Notes: a model not told the origin generated them from the letters alone. Counted from the first letter of the stretch, positions 7,092-14,688 are shown. The stretch is 15,659 bases of DNA from JAKZRT01 sp047518005 (GCA_047518005.1 JAKZRT010000111.1:1-15659), one strand, 5' to 3'. A program made the numbers and translations.

Positions 7092-7733
7092 TCAGAGGCC
7101 CAACTTGCCTGCTGCCTGCGCCATCGACCCTATAACTTCGGCGCCTTCGTGGGCCAGCGCCGCACCCTGACCTTCGGTCGCATAGCCCAGACAGCGAACC
7201 CCGGCAGCTCGCGCCGCGCGGCAGCCCGTGGCGCTGTCGTCGATCATCGCGGTTTGGTCGGCGCGCACGCCTGCGACGGCCATGGCGTAGAGCACCATGT
7301 CAGGGGCGGGCTTTGGCGCATGGTCTTGGCGTGAATATATCGGGCCCTGAAACCGGTCCCACAGCCCCGATGGCACCAGCGACCGGCGCACTTTCTCGGT
7401 CGGTCCGTTCGAGGCGACCACGATGGCGCATCCGGCGGCCTCGACCCGGCCGATCAGCTCAACCACGCCCGCGATCACCTCGACCCCCCGATCCAGGCGC
7501 GCGAACATCTGCACATAGATCGCATCGACCCAGTCGGGCGGCAGCTTGGCACCCCGATGCCGCGCCATGTCAGCCAGGCCATGAATGGTGCCGACATCGA
7601 ACATCCGAACGGCCGCGTCTGTGGTGGTTGGCAGGCCATGGGCGGTCAGGGTTTCGGCGATCAGCGCGTTGACCATCGGCTCGGTGTCAACCAGCACGCC
7701 GTCGCAGTCGAAGATGACCAGACGCAGGGTCAC
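7092..7733 (-). CDS. HAD superfamily hydrolase, subfamily IA (phosphatase)
   Basis: The 213-residue protein has all four HAD motifs: I, FDCDGVLVDTE with nucleophile Asp9 and acid/base Asp11; II, VVASNG with Ser108; III, Lys141 in APKPAPDM; IV, MIDDSATG with Asp165/Asp166. The alpha-helical cap sits between motifs I and II (about 17-90), typical of phosphoglycolate phosphatase and beta-phosphoglucomutase relatives; DCDGVLVDTE also fits the YieH/sugar-phosphatase group. It probably dephosphorylates a small phosphorylated metabolite; the substrate cannot be read from sequence. The start is a GTG at 7733 that overlaps the TGA of rsmD in GTGA, implying translational coupling. It is the last gene of the FAD reductase-rsmD-HAD operon. 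Confidence 0.92.
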   Translation of the reverse strand: MTLRLVIFDCDGVLVDTEPMVNALIAETLTAHGLPTTTDAAVRMFDVGTIHGLADMARHRGAKLPPDWVDAIYVQMFARLDRGVEVIAGVVELIGRVEAAGCAIVVASNGPTEKVRRSLVPSGLWDRFQGPIYSRQDHAPKPAPDMVLYAMAVAGVRADQTAMIDDSATGCRAARAAGVRCLGYATEGQGAALAHEGAEVIGSMAQAAGKLGL

Positions 7734-8293
7734 GGGGTGGCCCGGAGAAAAGAGATCCAGGTGTCGCCAAAGCGGCGGCTTTCGAGCCCGTCACAGCCTT
7801 CGGGCGCGGGCTGAGCCGCGGCTTCCTCCCAGACGATCAGCGCACCCGCCCCGACCCAGCCACCGGCCATAAGGGCGCTCAGGGCCGCCGCGCCGAGGCC
7901 GGCGCCGTAAGGCGGGTCCAGGAACACCAGATCGTAGGCGGCGTCCGGGTTCTGCCCCGGTTTGCGCGCGTCGCGGGCATGCAGGCGCGCCTGTCCTGCC
8001 GCGCCGAGGAGGTCGATATTTCGGTCAATCAACCGCTGTGCTCTGCGCCCGTTTTCGACGAATGTGGCGACTTTTGCCCCGCGCGACAGCGCTTCAAGAC
8101 CCAACGCGCCGGTCCCCGCGAACACGTCCAGCACCCGTGCGGCCGTCAGCGGATCGCCGAAACGTCCACCGGCGAGGATCGAAAACAGGCTTTCGCGGTT
8201 GCGGTCGGTGGTGGGGCGCAGATGCGCGCGCGCGTCGCCCTTGCCCACATGTGTTAGCGCCCGACCCCGCCACAGGCCCGCGATGATCCTCAC
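7730..8293 (-). CDS. rsmD: 16S rRNA (guanine(966)-N2)-methyltransferase
   Basis: The 187-residue SAM-dependent enzyme methylates G966 in the small ribosomal subunit. Family markers are the N-terminal MRIIAGLWRGR, the LRPTTDRNRESLFSIL block (25-40), SAM motif I VLDVFAGTGALGLEALSRGA (54-73), Glu80 as the likely ribose contact (FVEN), and the catalytic DPPY (126-129). The length matches RsmD. The start is a GTG at 8293 overlapping the upstream TGA in GTGA, and the gene's own TGA overlaps the GTG of the HAD gene. The start is supported because residue 1 directly precedes the conserved RIIAG strand. Confidence 0.95.
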   Translation of the reverse strand: MRIIAGLWRGRALTHVGKGDARAHLRPTTDRNRESLFSILAGGRFGDPLTAARVLDVFAGTGALGLEALSRGAKVATFVENGRRAQRLIDRNIDLLGAAGQARLHARDARKPGQNPDAAYDLVFLDPPYGAGLGAAALSALMAGGWVGAGALIVWEEAAAQPAPEGCDGLESRRFGDTWISFLRATP

Positions 8294-9501
8294 GCGCGCA
8301 AAAGCGCCTTGAGATCGGCGCTGGTGTCCCTGACCGCCGCCGGATCGGGGCTTTTGCCCGCCTCTAATAGCCGCTTGCCGACCATGTAGGCGCGCGCATC
8401 GGACATGGCGTCGACCGCCAGAAATGTATCCCCCCTGTAATACCAGTGGCTGAGCGGCGCATCGTCGGTGCCGCCGCGGGTGACGATCTGGTCGTAACCG
8501 GTGCTGAGACCCGCGATCTGAAGGTTGCAGTCATATTGATCCGACCAGAACCACGGGAAGGCGCGATAGGGCTGGTTCGCGCCCAGCAGGTTGGCCGCCG
8601 CCGCGGTACCCTGATCAATGGCATTCTGCACCGATTCCAGGCGAATCATCGCGCCTTTGTAGGGCTGGCGGGTGCAGTCGCCTGCGGCATAGATCGACGG
8701 GTCCGAGGTCTGGCAATATTCATCGACGACGATCCCCTGATCGACGCGCAGGCCAGCCTGCGTGGCCAGGGGCACCTCGCCCGCCATGCCGATCCCCGCG
8801 ATCACGATGTCGGCCTTTACCGTGGTGCCGTCGCTCAGCTCGGCCCCGGTCACATGCAGATCGCCGGTCAGACGCTCGAGCCCCACGCTTTCGCGGATCT
8901 CAGCGCCGTTGTGGCCATGCAGCGCGCGGATGAAATCAGCGGTCTCGGACGACGCCACGCGGTTCAGAATACGATCGGCCATTTCAATCACCGTCACCTC
9001 AAGACCCAGCTTGCGCGCCACCGAAGCACCCTCGAGCCCGATATAGCCGCCGCCGACGACAAGGGCCCGGCGCGCGCGGCGGATCGGCTCAAAGATCGCA
9101 TCGACATCGGTGAGATTGCGGATGACATAGACGCCTTCCAGCGCACCGCCGATGGCCGCAGGCAGGCGACGGGGCTCCAGACCCACGGTCAGCGCCAGTT
9201 TGTCATAGGCAATGGTCTCGCCACCGACCGTCAGGGTCTTTGCGCGCGGGTCGATGCCGGTCACCGCGCGCCCCAGGCGCAGGGAAATGCTCATGTCGCC
9301 GTAATAGGCCTGGTTGCGCAGCAATAGCCGGTCGCGGCCCATTTCGCCCAGCAAATAGGCCTTTGAGAGCGGCGGGCGCTGATAGGGCAAATGTGGCTCG
9401 GACCCGATCAGCGTGATCTGTCCGTCAAACCCGAGGGTGCGCAATGCACCCGCCAGCGAGCTTCCGGCCTGGCCCGCACCAGTGATTACGAAATGTTCCA
9501 T
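8290..9501 (-). CDS. NAD(P)/FAD-dependent oxidoreductase, ferredoxin (putidaredoxin/rhodocoxin) reductase type
   Basis: A 403-residue flavoprotein with the class architecture of putidaredoxin reductase. The FAD motif TGAGQAGSSLA is at 7-17, followed by PYQRPPLSK (39-47), a typical mark of this group. The NAD motif VVGGGYIGLEGASVARKLG (148-166) leads to Glu173 (VTVIE), which favours NADH over NADPH. The second FAD motif is YAAGDC (271-276), and the C-terminal domain contains WFWSDQYDCNLQIAG (317-331). Such enzymes pass electrons from NADH to a [2Fe-2S] ferredoxin serving a P450 or dioxygenase. No ferredoxin or oxygenase gene is visible here, so the partner must be elsewhere. The ATG at 9501 lacks a strong ribosome binding site but the FAD motif follows immediately. 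First gene of the operon with rsmD and the HAD gene. Confidence 0.92.
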   Translation of the reverse strand: MEHFVITGAGQAGSSLAGALRTLGFDGQITLIGSEPHLPYQRPPLSKAYLLGEMGRDRLLLRNQAYYGDMSISLRLGRAVTGIDPRAKTLTVGGETIAYDKLALTVGLEPRRLPAAIGGALEGVYVIRNLTDVDAIFEPIRRARRALVVGGGYIGLEGASVARKLGLEVTVIEMADRILNRVASSETADFIRALHGHNGAEIRESVGLERLTGDLHVTGAELSDGTTVKADIVIAGIGMAGEVPLATQAGLRVDQGIVVDEYCQTSDPSIYAAGDCTRQPYKGAMIRLESVQNAIDQGTAAAANLLGANQPYRAFPWFWSDQYDCNLQIAGLSTGYDQIVTRGGTDDAPLSHWYYRGDTFLAVDAMSDARAYMVGKRLLEAGKSPDPAAVRDTSADLKALLRA

Positions 9502-9539
9502 GGGTGGTGCGCTTTCGTGCTGGGGTCGCCGTGTCGGAC

Positions 9540-9567
9540 CCTATATGCTCGCCGCAGAAAATGGCAA
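9540..9567 (-). promoter_or_regulatory. Predicted sigma70-type promoter of the FAD reductase-rsmD-HAD operon
   Basis: On the minus strand TTGCCA (9567-9562) and TATAGG (9545-9540) are separated by 16 bases. The -35 matches consensus at 5 of 6 positions. Transcription would start near 9533, leaving about 32 bases of leader before the ATG at 9501. The -10 overlaps a plus-strand TATATG (9542-9547) that could be the -10 of the divergent peroxiredoxin gene, although no good -35 is visible for that direction. Confidence 0.45.
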
Positions 9568-9582
9568 TGGAGAGGGCTGCCC

Positions 9583-10071
9583 ATGGCGATCAATGTTGGG
9601 ACACGTCTGCCTGAGGCTGAATTGATGTGGGTCGGCGCCAAGGGACCGGAACCGGTGCCGCTTGCGCCGCTGCTGGCGCGGCGGCGCGTGGTTATGTTCG
9701 GGCTGCCGGGTGCGTTTACAGGAACCTGCAGCAACAAACACGTTCCAAGCTTTATCCGGACCAAAGACGGCTTCGCCGAGAAGGGAATAACCCGGATCAT
9801 CTGTGTTTCGGTCAACGATCCTTACGTGATGGCTGCCTGGGGCGAGGCGACCGGGGCAACCGCCGCAGGCCTGACTTTTCTGGCCGACCCCGAGTGCCGG
9901 TTTACCCAAAGCATCGGCATGCGGTTCGACGCGCCCGCCGCCGGGCTGATCGCGCGCTGCACGCGCTTTGCTGCGATCGTGGACGACGGCGTGATCACTG
10001 TGCTGCATCGCGAAGAAAAGCGCGGCGTCTGTGACATGACCTCGGGCGAGACATTGCTGGCGCTGGCCTGA
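9583..10071 (+). CDS. Peroxiredoxin, Prx5/type II subfamily
   Basis: The 162-residue protein has the length and layout of the Prx5 (AhpC/TSA, redoxin) group. The peroxidatic centre is GLPGAFTGTCSNKHVPSF with Thr46 and Cys49; the usual Pro after Thr is replaced by Gly48-side spacing TGTC. The third catalytic residue is Arg125 in IARCTRF, and Cys150 in RGVCDMTS sits where many family members carry a Cys-containing tail segment. It reduces H2O2 or alkyl hydroperoxides, usually with glutaredoxin/glutathione or thioredoxin in the cytoplasm. The start is the ATG at 9583, preceded by GGAGAGGG (9569-9576); the frame upstream to 9391 is antisense to the FAD reductase. Divergent from the FAD reductase over 81 bases and followed by a hairpin, so it is probably monocistronic. 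Confidence 0.93.
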   Translation: MAINVGTRLPEAELMWVGAKGPEPVPLAPLLARRRVVMFGLPGAFTGTCSNKHVPSFIRTKDGFAEKGITRIICVSVNDPYVMAAWGEATGATAAGLTFLADPECRFTQSIGMRFDAPAAGLIARCTRFAAIVDDGVITVLHREEKRGVCDMTSGETLLALA

Positions 10072-10153
10072 TTGGACCGCCGAAACCCGGAAATCCGGCC
10101 GAGGCCTCGACACCCTGTTGAGTATCGCCTTTCCACAAATACTCCGGGGGAGC

Positions 10154-10176
10154 GCGAGGGGGCAGCGCCGCCTCGC
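10154..10176. terminator. Hairpin between convergent peroxiredoxin and mscS genes, putative bidirectional terminator
   Basis: GCGAGGGGGC (10154-10163), loop AGC, then GCCGCCTCGC (10167-10176): a 10-bp stem with a single G-G mismatch. It sits in the 147-base gap between two gene ends, where a terminator for both is expected. No T-tract follows on the plus strand, so intrinsic termination is uncertain. Just upstream is AAATACTCCGGGGG (10137-10150), a sequence I recall as frequent in intergenic parts of Rhodobacteraceae genomes. Confidence 0.5.
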
Positions 10177-10218
10177 TGCACGGGCAACGCGGAACGCGGC
10201 GCAAATTCTTGCCAATGC

Positions 10219-11022
10219 CTAGCGGTCGGCGCGGATTATCATCGTTGTCGGGAACGGAATGTCGATGCCGGCAGCGTCGAAGGCTTCCTTGACGGCGCGG
10301 GTCAGATCGGACTTGAGCGCCAGAAAATCACTGCTGTCACACCAGACACGGACCATGAAATCGACTGAACTGGCGCCCAGGGCCGTGACCTTCACAAAAT
10401 GCGCCGGGTCGGCGTGAACCCGGTCGTCCTTGGCGAGCGTGGCAAAGATAACCTCTTCGGCCTTTTTCAGGTCGCTGCTGTAACTGACGCCGAACATCAG
10501 CTCGATCCGCCGGGTGGTGTAGACCGAATAATTGGTAATCGCCGCATTCCAGATCATGTTGTTCGGGACTATCACCTGAACGTTGTCCACCGTCGCCAGT
10601 TCGGTGTTGAAAAGCGAGATGTCCTTGATCGTGCCCATGTGTCCGCCGGCCGCGATGAAATCGCCGAGCTTGATCGGCCGGAAAGCGATCAGCATCACGC
10701 CCGCCGCAAGGTTTGACAGCGTGCCTTGCAGTGCCAGGCCAATGGCCAAAGCTGCGGCACCGATTAGCGCGACAAGCGAGGCCGTCTGAACCCCGAACCG
10801 GCCCAGAATAAATACCGTCGCAATCGCCAGTATTGTGTATCGGGTCAGCGACCCCAGGAACGCAAACAGCGTGTCGTCAAGTTCTTCATGCTTCAGCCCA
10901 AGCCGCACGATGCGCCGCTTGAGAAATCCGGACAACCACAGGGCAAGAACCGCGATGACCAGCGCGGTACCCAGATTGATGACAAAATCGTACAACTGAT
11001 CGGGCAAAATCGAAAATTCCAT
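10219..11022 (-). CDS. Small-conductance mechanosensitive channel, MscS family
   Basis: The 267-residue inner-membrane protein matches E. coli MscS (286) in layout. TM1 is about 14-34 (FVINLGTALVIAVLALWLSG), TM2 about 57-76, and the pore-lining TM3 about 82-113 with the Gly/Ala-rich IGAAALAIGLALQGTLSNLAAG. The beta domain follows with FRPIKLGDFI, VDNVQVIVPNN and ITNYS, then the alpha/beta vestibule with LGASSVDFMVRVW and a C-terminal FDAAGIDIPFP. Such channels open on membrane tension during hypo-osmotic shock and release solutes. The ATG at 11022 shares its A with the last base of the upstream TGA (TGATG), implying coupled translation. Last gene of the five-gene operon, ending in a gap with a hairpin. 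Confidence 0.96.
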   Translation of the reverse strand: MEFSILPDQLYDFVINLGTALVIAVLALWLSGFLKRRIVRLGLKHEELDDTLFAFLGSLTRYTILAIATVFILGRFGVQTASLVALIGAAALAIGLALQGTLSNLAAGVMLIAFRPIKLGDFIAAGGHMGTIKDISLFNTELATVDNVQVIVPNNMIWNAAITNYSVYTTRRIELMFGVSYSSDLKKAEEVIFATLAKDDRVHADPAHFVKVTALGASSVDFMVRVWCDSSDFLALKSDLTRAVKEAFDAAGIDIPFPTTMIIRADR

Positions 11023-11315
11023 CAGGCCAGCGCCTCCATCCTGTTGGCGAGCTTTATGTCCAGCGAAGAAAGACCGCCCGCGTCATGAGTGGTTAATGTC
11101 ACTTCCACCCGATTGTAAACATTCGACCATTCGGGGTGGTGGTTCATTTTCTCGGAAACGATGGCGATCTGGGTCATCCAGCCGAAAGCGGCGGTGAAGT
11201 TCTTGAACGTGAATGTTTTGGACATTGCATCACGTCCCGCGACCATCGACCAGCCTGCATCGACCAGCGGTGCCAGGTCGGTTTCACGTTCTGTGTCAGT
11301 CAGTTTGTCGGTCAT
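11022..11315 (-). CDS. phhB: Pterin-4a-carbinolamine dehydratase (4a-hydroxytetrahydrobiopterin dehydratase)
   Basis: The 97-residue protein carries the PCD signature EKMNHHPEWSNVYNRV (55-70) with His59, His60 and Pro61, then His77 and Asp86 in THDAGGLSSLD. Length is standard for PhhB/DCoH. The enzyme dehydrates 4a-hydroxytetrahydrobiopterin to quinonoid dihydrobiopterin, usually recycling the cofactor of phenylalanine hydroxylase; homologues without that partner may act in molybdopterin-related or other pterin metabolism. No phhA is visible. The ATG at 11315 overlaps the upstream TGA in ATGA, and its stop shares one base with the MscS start. Confidence 0.94.
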   Translation of the reverse strand: MTDKLTDTERETDLAPLVDAGWSMVAGRDAMSKTFTFKNFTAAFGWMTQIAIVSEKMNHHPEWSNVYNRVEVTLTTHDAGGLSSLDIKLANRMEALA

Positions 11316-12496
11316 TCTTCGTCCCTTCCTTGCAGTTTGCGAAATGGGCCGTATTCGGTCAGCACGTCGATCTCTTCATCTACCGCTGCGCGTTCGGCAT
11401 CAAGGTATTTGGCGATCGCACCGGCGAATCCGGGGTCGGCAAACCAATGCAGCGAATGGGTGGAGGTGGGCATATAACCGCGCGCCAGTTTGTGTTCTCC
11501 CTGCGCGCCGGCCTCGACACGGGCAAGCCCGTGCGCGATGGCAAAATCGATGGCGCGGTAATAGCAAAGTTCGAAATGCAGCATGGGGTGGTCTTCGACG
11601 CAGCCCCAGTAGCGCCCGAACAGCGCGTCGCGCCCGATGAAATTCAGCGCCCCGGCCACATAAGCCCCGTCGCGTTCGGCAAGCACCAACAAGATGTCAT
11701 CGCGCAGGTTATTCTGCGCCGCGTCAAAAAAGGCCCGCGTCAGATAGGGCAAACCCCATTTGCGCCTGCCGGTGTCCTGATAAAAAACCCAGAATGCATC
11801 CCAATGCGCAGGCGAAATCTGGTCGCCGGTCAGCGTCACGATCCGCCCCCCGAAATCTTTGGCCTGAGCCCGTTCGCGCCGGATGTTCTTGCGCTTGCGG
11901 GCGTTCAGCGAGGCCACGAAAGCGTCGAAGTCGGGGTAGGTGTCGTTTTGCCAGTGAAACTGCTGGCTGGTGCGATGCATCAGCCCCATGGCGCGGCCTG
12001 CTTCAGCCTCGGCCGCCGTGCAGAAGGTGACGTGAACCGAACTCAGGTGGTTTTCTGAGGCCACCTGAATGGCCCCCTGGGTCAGAGCGAAAATGCCGGT
12101 CTCTTCCCAACCGGGACGGGTCAGAAACCGACGCCCGGTCGCGGGCGTGAACGGCACTGCGATCTGAAGTTTGGGATAGTACCGCCCCCCGGCCTGCTCA
12201 TAGGCATGGGCCCAGTTGAAATCGAAAATATATTCGCCCTGGCTGTGGCCCTTGGCATAAAGCGGCGCGCAGGCGACTACCTGGCCGCCCGCGCGCGCCA
12301 CAAGATGACGCGGCGCCCAGCCGGTGCCGGGGCCAACCGAACCGCTGGCCTCGAGCGCGCCCAGAAAGCGGTGCGTCGTAAAGGGGTCAATCGGGCGCCC
12401 CGCGTCGGCTTCTGGGCAGGCGCAGGCGTCCCAGTCGGCCGGATCAATCCGGTCGATCCGGTCCAGAACGTCTATTTCGATGCGCGTGTCAGCCAT
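11312..12496 (-). CDS. FemAB-like / COG3146 (DUF482) protein, GNAT acyltransferase fold
   Basis: A 394-residue protein of the PF04339 family, labelled in databases as 'peptidogalycan biosynthesis' or GNAT. Supporting blocks are DFNWAHAYEQAGGRYYPKLQIAVPFTPATG (split: DFNWAHAYEQ then YYPKLQIAVPFTP, about 92-117), HWQNDTYPDFDAFVASL followed by ARKRKNIRRERAQA (about 180-213), and the C-terminal GRYWGCVEDHPMLHFE, CYYRAIDFAIAHGL and EAGAQGEHKLARGY (about 292-345). The fold resembles FemABX aminoacyl transferases, which add amino acids to peptidoglycan precursors, but no reaction has been firmly assigned to this family as far as I know. No signal peptide, so cytoplasmic. It starts 33 bases after the GDPD stop and overlaps phhB in ATGA. 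Confidence 0.9.
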   Translation of the reverse strand: MADTRIEIDVLDRIDRIDPADWDACACPEADAGRPIDPFTTHRFLGALEASGSVGPGTGWAPRHLVARAGGQVVACAPLYAKGHSQGEYIFDFNWAHAYEQAGGRYYPKLQIAVPFTPATGRRFLTRPGWEETGIFALTQGAIQVASENHLSSVHVTFCTAAEAEAGRAMGLMHRTSQQFHWQNDTYPDFDAFVASLNARKRKNIRRERAQAKDFGGRIVTLTGDQISPAHWDAFWVFYQDTGRRKWGLPYLTRAFFDAAQNNLRDDILLVLAERDGAYVAGALNFIGRDALFGRYWGCVEDHPMLHFELCYYRAIDFAIAHGLARVEAGAQGEHKLARGYMPTSTHSLHWFADPGFAGAIAKYLDAERAAVDEEIDVLTEYGPFRKLQGRDEE

Positions 12497-12529
12497 TGTG
12501 GCCGAAATGACTGAGGGATGGCAGCGCCG

Positions 12530-13276
12530 TCAAGCGGCAAGGTAGCCCTCGAACGTAATGTTATCGGCGGTCCGGCGCGCGACGGCTTCGTCATCCGGGC
12601 TGCGGATGGTCCAGCACAGCACCGGCACGCCTTGCGATTTCAGGCGTTTGACCGCCGGGGCATCCAGATGGCGCCATTTGTGGCTGACAAAGCACGAACC
12701 GGTCGCCTCAAAAGCCTCATAATCGGTCAGAGCCGCATTTTCCTCGGCCGAGAGATGGCGGTGGTCAAAGTTTCGACCCACCAGCCCGCGCGGAATATCG
12801 GGGGCGATGCGGGCAAGCTCTTGAACCATTGCCGGCTGAAACGACATCAGCGCGACCGGACCATCGTACCGGTCAAGTGCGGCAACCGTCGCCGCCTCTA
12901 GGGGTCCGACCGGTTCGCCCGGCCGCTGCGACTGATCTTTCAGTTCGATCAAAAGCGGCACCTGTCCGGCCACAAGGTCAAGCAGATCCGTCAGGCGCGG
13001 AATGCCCTCGGCGCTTCCTGTCAATCGCGCCGCCGCCATTTGATCGGCGTTGCAATCGGAAACGCGACCGGTTGCGTCCGTCAGCCGGTCCAGTAAGTTA
13101 TCGTGAAAAACCATCGCGTGACGATCGGCCGAAAGCTGAAGATCGGTTTCGATGCCATACCTTGCGTCGATCGCCGCGCGCATGGCCGAAAGGCTGTTTT
13201 CCGCCCGGCCCGGGCGCAGATCGTGCAGGCCCCGGTGCGCGAAGGGGCGCGCCAGAAACTCGGGCGGCAAGGTCAT
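12530..13276 (-). CDS. Glycerophosphodiester phosphodiesterase (GDPD/UgpQ type)
   Basis: The 248-residue TIM-barrel enzyme hydrolyses glycerophosphodiesters to glycerol-3-phosphate and an alcohol. Catalytic and metal residues are in place: His14-Arg15 in FAHRGLH, Glu26 in RAENS, Glu43 and Asp45 in IETDLQLSAD, His58 in MVFHDN, Glu111 and Lys113 in LIELKD, and the closing CWTIRS strand. There is no signal peptide, so it is a cytoplasmic UgpQ-like rather than periplasmic GlpQ-like enzyme. The ATG at 13276 overlaps the TGA of the ridA-family gene in ATGA. Two loci away, mlaA-mlaC also handles phospholipid, so a shared lipid-turnover theme is possible but not shown. Confidence 0.94.
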   Translation of the reverse strand: MTLPPEFLARPFAHRGLHDLRPGRAENSLSAMRAAIDARYGIETDLQLSADRHAMVFHDNLLDRLTDATGRVSDCNADQMAAARLTGSAEGIPRLTDLLDLVAGQVPLLIELKDQSQRPGEPVGPLEAATVAALDRYDGPVALMSFQPAMVQELARIAPDIPRGLVGRNFDHRHLSAEENAALTDYEAFEATGSCFVSHKWRHLDAPAVKRLKSQGVPVLCWTIRSPDDEAVARRTADNITFEGYLAA

Positions 13277-13737
13277 TCGACCTCGAAAATCCCTTCGATC
13301 TCGACCGCGACGCCAAAGGGCAGCGACGCCGCGCTGACCGCTGACCGCGCATGGCGACCTCGATCACCCAGTGCCTCGACCAGAAAGTCGGACGCACCGT
13401 TAATCACCTTGGGCTGGTCAATATAGTCGAGCGTGGAGTTGACGAAACCGGTCAGTTTGACCACCCGAACCAGGCGCTCGATGTCGCCGTCGCAGGCGGC
13501 TTTGACCTGCGCAAGCAAGCTGATCGCACAAGTCCGCGCCGCCGCCGCGCCGTCATCGGTGCTCATCCCGTCACCCAGCTTGCCTTTGATCATCTCGCCC
13601 TTGGCCATCGATATTTGTCCTGAGACGTAAAGCGTGCTGCCCTGGCGTACGTAGGGCAAATAATTGGCCAGCGCGGCGGGGGTTTCGGGCAGGATCACCC
13701 CCAATTCGGCAAGTCGGGCATCTATCGATTTACTCAT
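13273..13737 (-). CDS. RidA (YjgF/YER057c/UK114) family protein
   Basis: The 154-residue protein belongs to the longer RidA-like subgroup (typical RidA about 128). The N-terminal part is VRQGSTLYVSGQISMAKGE (about 30-48), then NSTLDYIDQPKVINGASDFLVE, and the C-terminal HARSAVSAASLPFGVAVEIEGIFEV. Arg131 and Glu146 keep the 15-residue spacing of Arg105 and Glu120 in E. coli RidA, which suggests possible enamine/imine deaminase ability. The exact subgroup and substrate are unknown. The ATG at 13737 follows a GGAG core (about 13747-13750). It is the first gene of the five-gene operon. I see no convincing -35/-10 pair in the 186-base divergent gap to mlaA. Confidence 0.9.
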   Translation of the reverse strand: MSKSIDARLAELGVILPETPAALANYLPYVRQGSTLYVSGQISMAKGEMIKGKLGDGMSTDDGAAAARTCAISLLAQVKAACDGDIERLVRVVKLTGFVNSTLDYIDQPKVINGASDFLVEALGDRGRHARSAVSAASLPFGVAVEIEGIFEVE

Positions 13738-13923
13738 CAGTCGCTCCGGATATTGGTCATTGTTTCGCGGCTGAGGCTAATCGCGCGCCGCGCCAAAGGA
13801 AACCGCAATAATCCGCTTGTTGTCCGTGATTGGGCTCCGTCGCTTGCCATAGTAATGCAATCACAATACTCAGTTGCGAAACCAGAGCAGTAAAATTGCC
13901 AAGACGGGAGAACCCGCGGCCCT

Positions 13924-14688
13924 ATGTTTGGTTGTCAGAACTTGCGAGTCCCAGTGGCCGTGCGCCTGGCCTTTTTGACCGGCGCGATGCTGGCAATTGG
14001 GGCCTGCGCGCACCCCAACGGACTCAACGACATCAATGATCCGAACGAGGCGCGCTACCGGGCAGTCCACGAGATCAACGTGTCGGTCGATCGGGCTGTT
14101 CTGCGGCCCAGCGCCAAGGCTTATGGGACGGTCGTGCCCGACCCGGTGGCCAAATCGGTGCGCAATTTTTCCTTTAATTTCTCAGAGCCTCGCAACGTAA
14201 TCAACGCGACCTTGCAAGGGCGTTTTGACCGGGCTGTGGTATCTTCGGTGCGGTTTGTCTTGAACACGACCATCGGGATTGGTGGTCTGTTCGACTTTGC
14301 AACATTCGCCGGGCTCGAAGGCACCAGCACCGACTTTGGCGAAACGCTTTATGTCTGGGGCGTGGGCGAAGGCGCTTATGTGGAACTGCCACTTGTAGGC
14401 CCCTCGACCGCGCGGCACACGGTCGGGCGCATTGCCGATCTGGTGACCAACCCACTGAGTTATATCCTACCGGTACCCGAATCCTATATCGGCACCGCAT
14501 CGAGCCTGATGTGGGCGCTGGACACCCGCGATAAATTTGCGGTCACGGTCGATGACATTTTAGACAACTCAGCCGATAGCTATGCGCAATCGCGCTTATT
14601 ATATTTACAATCGAGGCGCTTTACGTTGGGCGGGCAACCGGCCGAGGAAGACGTCACCGACCCGTTTGAGGAATTAGGACTTGAGTAA
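13924..14688 (+). CDS. mlaA: MlaA family outer-membrane lipoprotein (VacJ)
   Basis: The 254-residue protein begins with a lipoprotein signal: basic start, hydrophobic LAFLTGAMLAIGAC with the lipid-modified Cys at 28. The mature part shows the VacJ/MlaA pattern: NDPNEARYRAVHEIN (about 38-52), VRNFSFNFSEPRNVINATLQG, RFVLNTTIGIGGLFDFA, DFGETLYVWGVGEGAYVELPLVGPS (in two parts about 138-162) and ADLVTNPLSYI. MlaA forms a doughnut in the inner leaflet of the outer membrane and removes mislocalised phospholipid, handing it to MlaC. The ATG at 13924 has CGGGAG 13 bases upstream, slightly far; GTG codons at 13954 or 13960 would also give a usable signal peptide. The next gene, mlaC, starts two bases after the stop. 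The inner-membrane MlaFEDB complex must be encoded elsewhere. Confidence 0.94.
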   Translation: MFGCQNLRVPVAVRLAFLTGAMLAIGACAHPNGLNDINDPNEARYRAVHEINVSVDRAVLRPSAKAYGTVVPDPVAKSVRNFSFNFSEPRNVINATLQGRFDRAVVSSVRFVLNTTIGIGGLFDFATFAGLEGTSTDFGETLYVWGVGEGAYVELPLVGPSTARHTVGRIADLVTNPLSYILPVPESYIGTASSLMWALDTRDKFAVTVDDILDNSADSYAQSRLLYLQSRRFTLGGQPAEEDVTDPFEELGLE

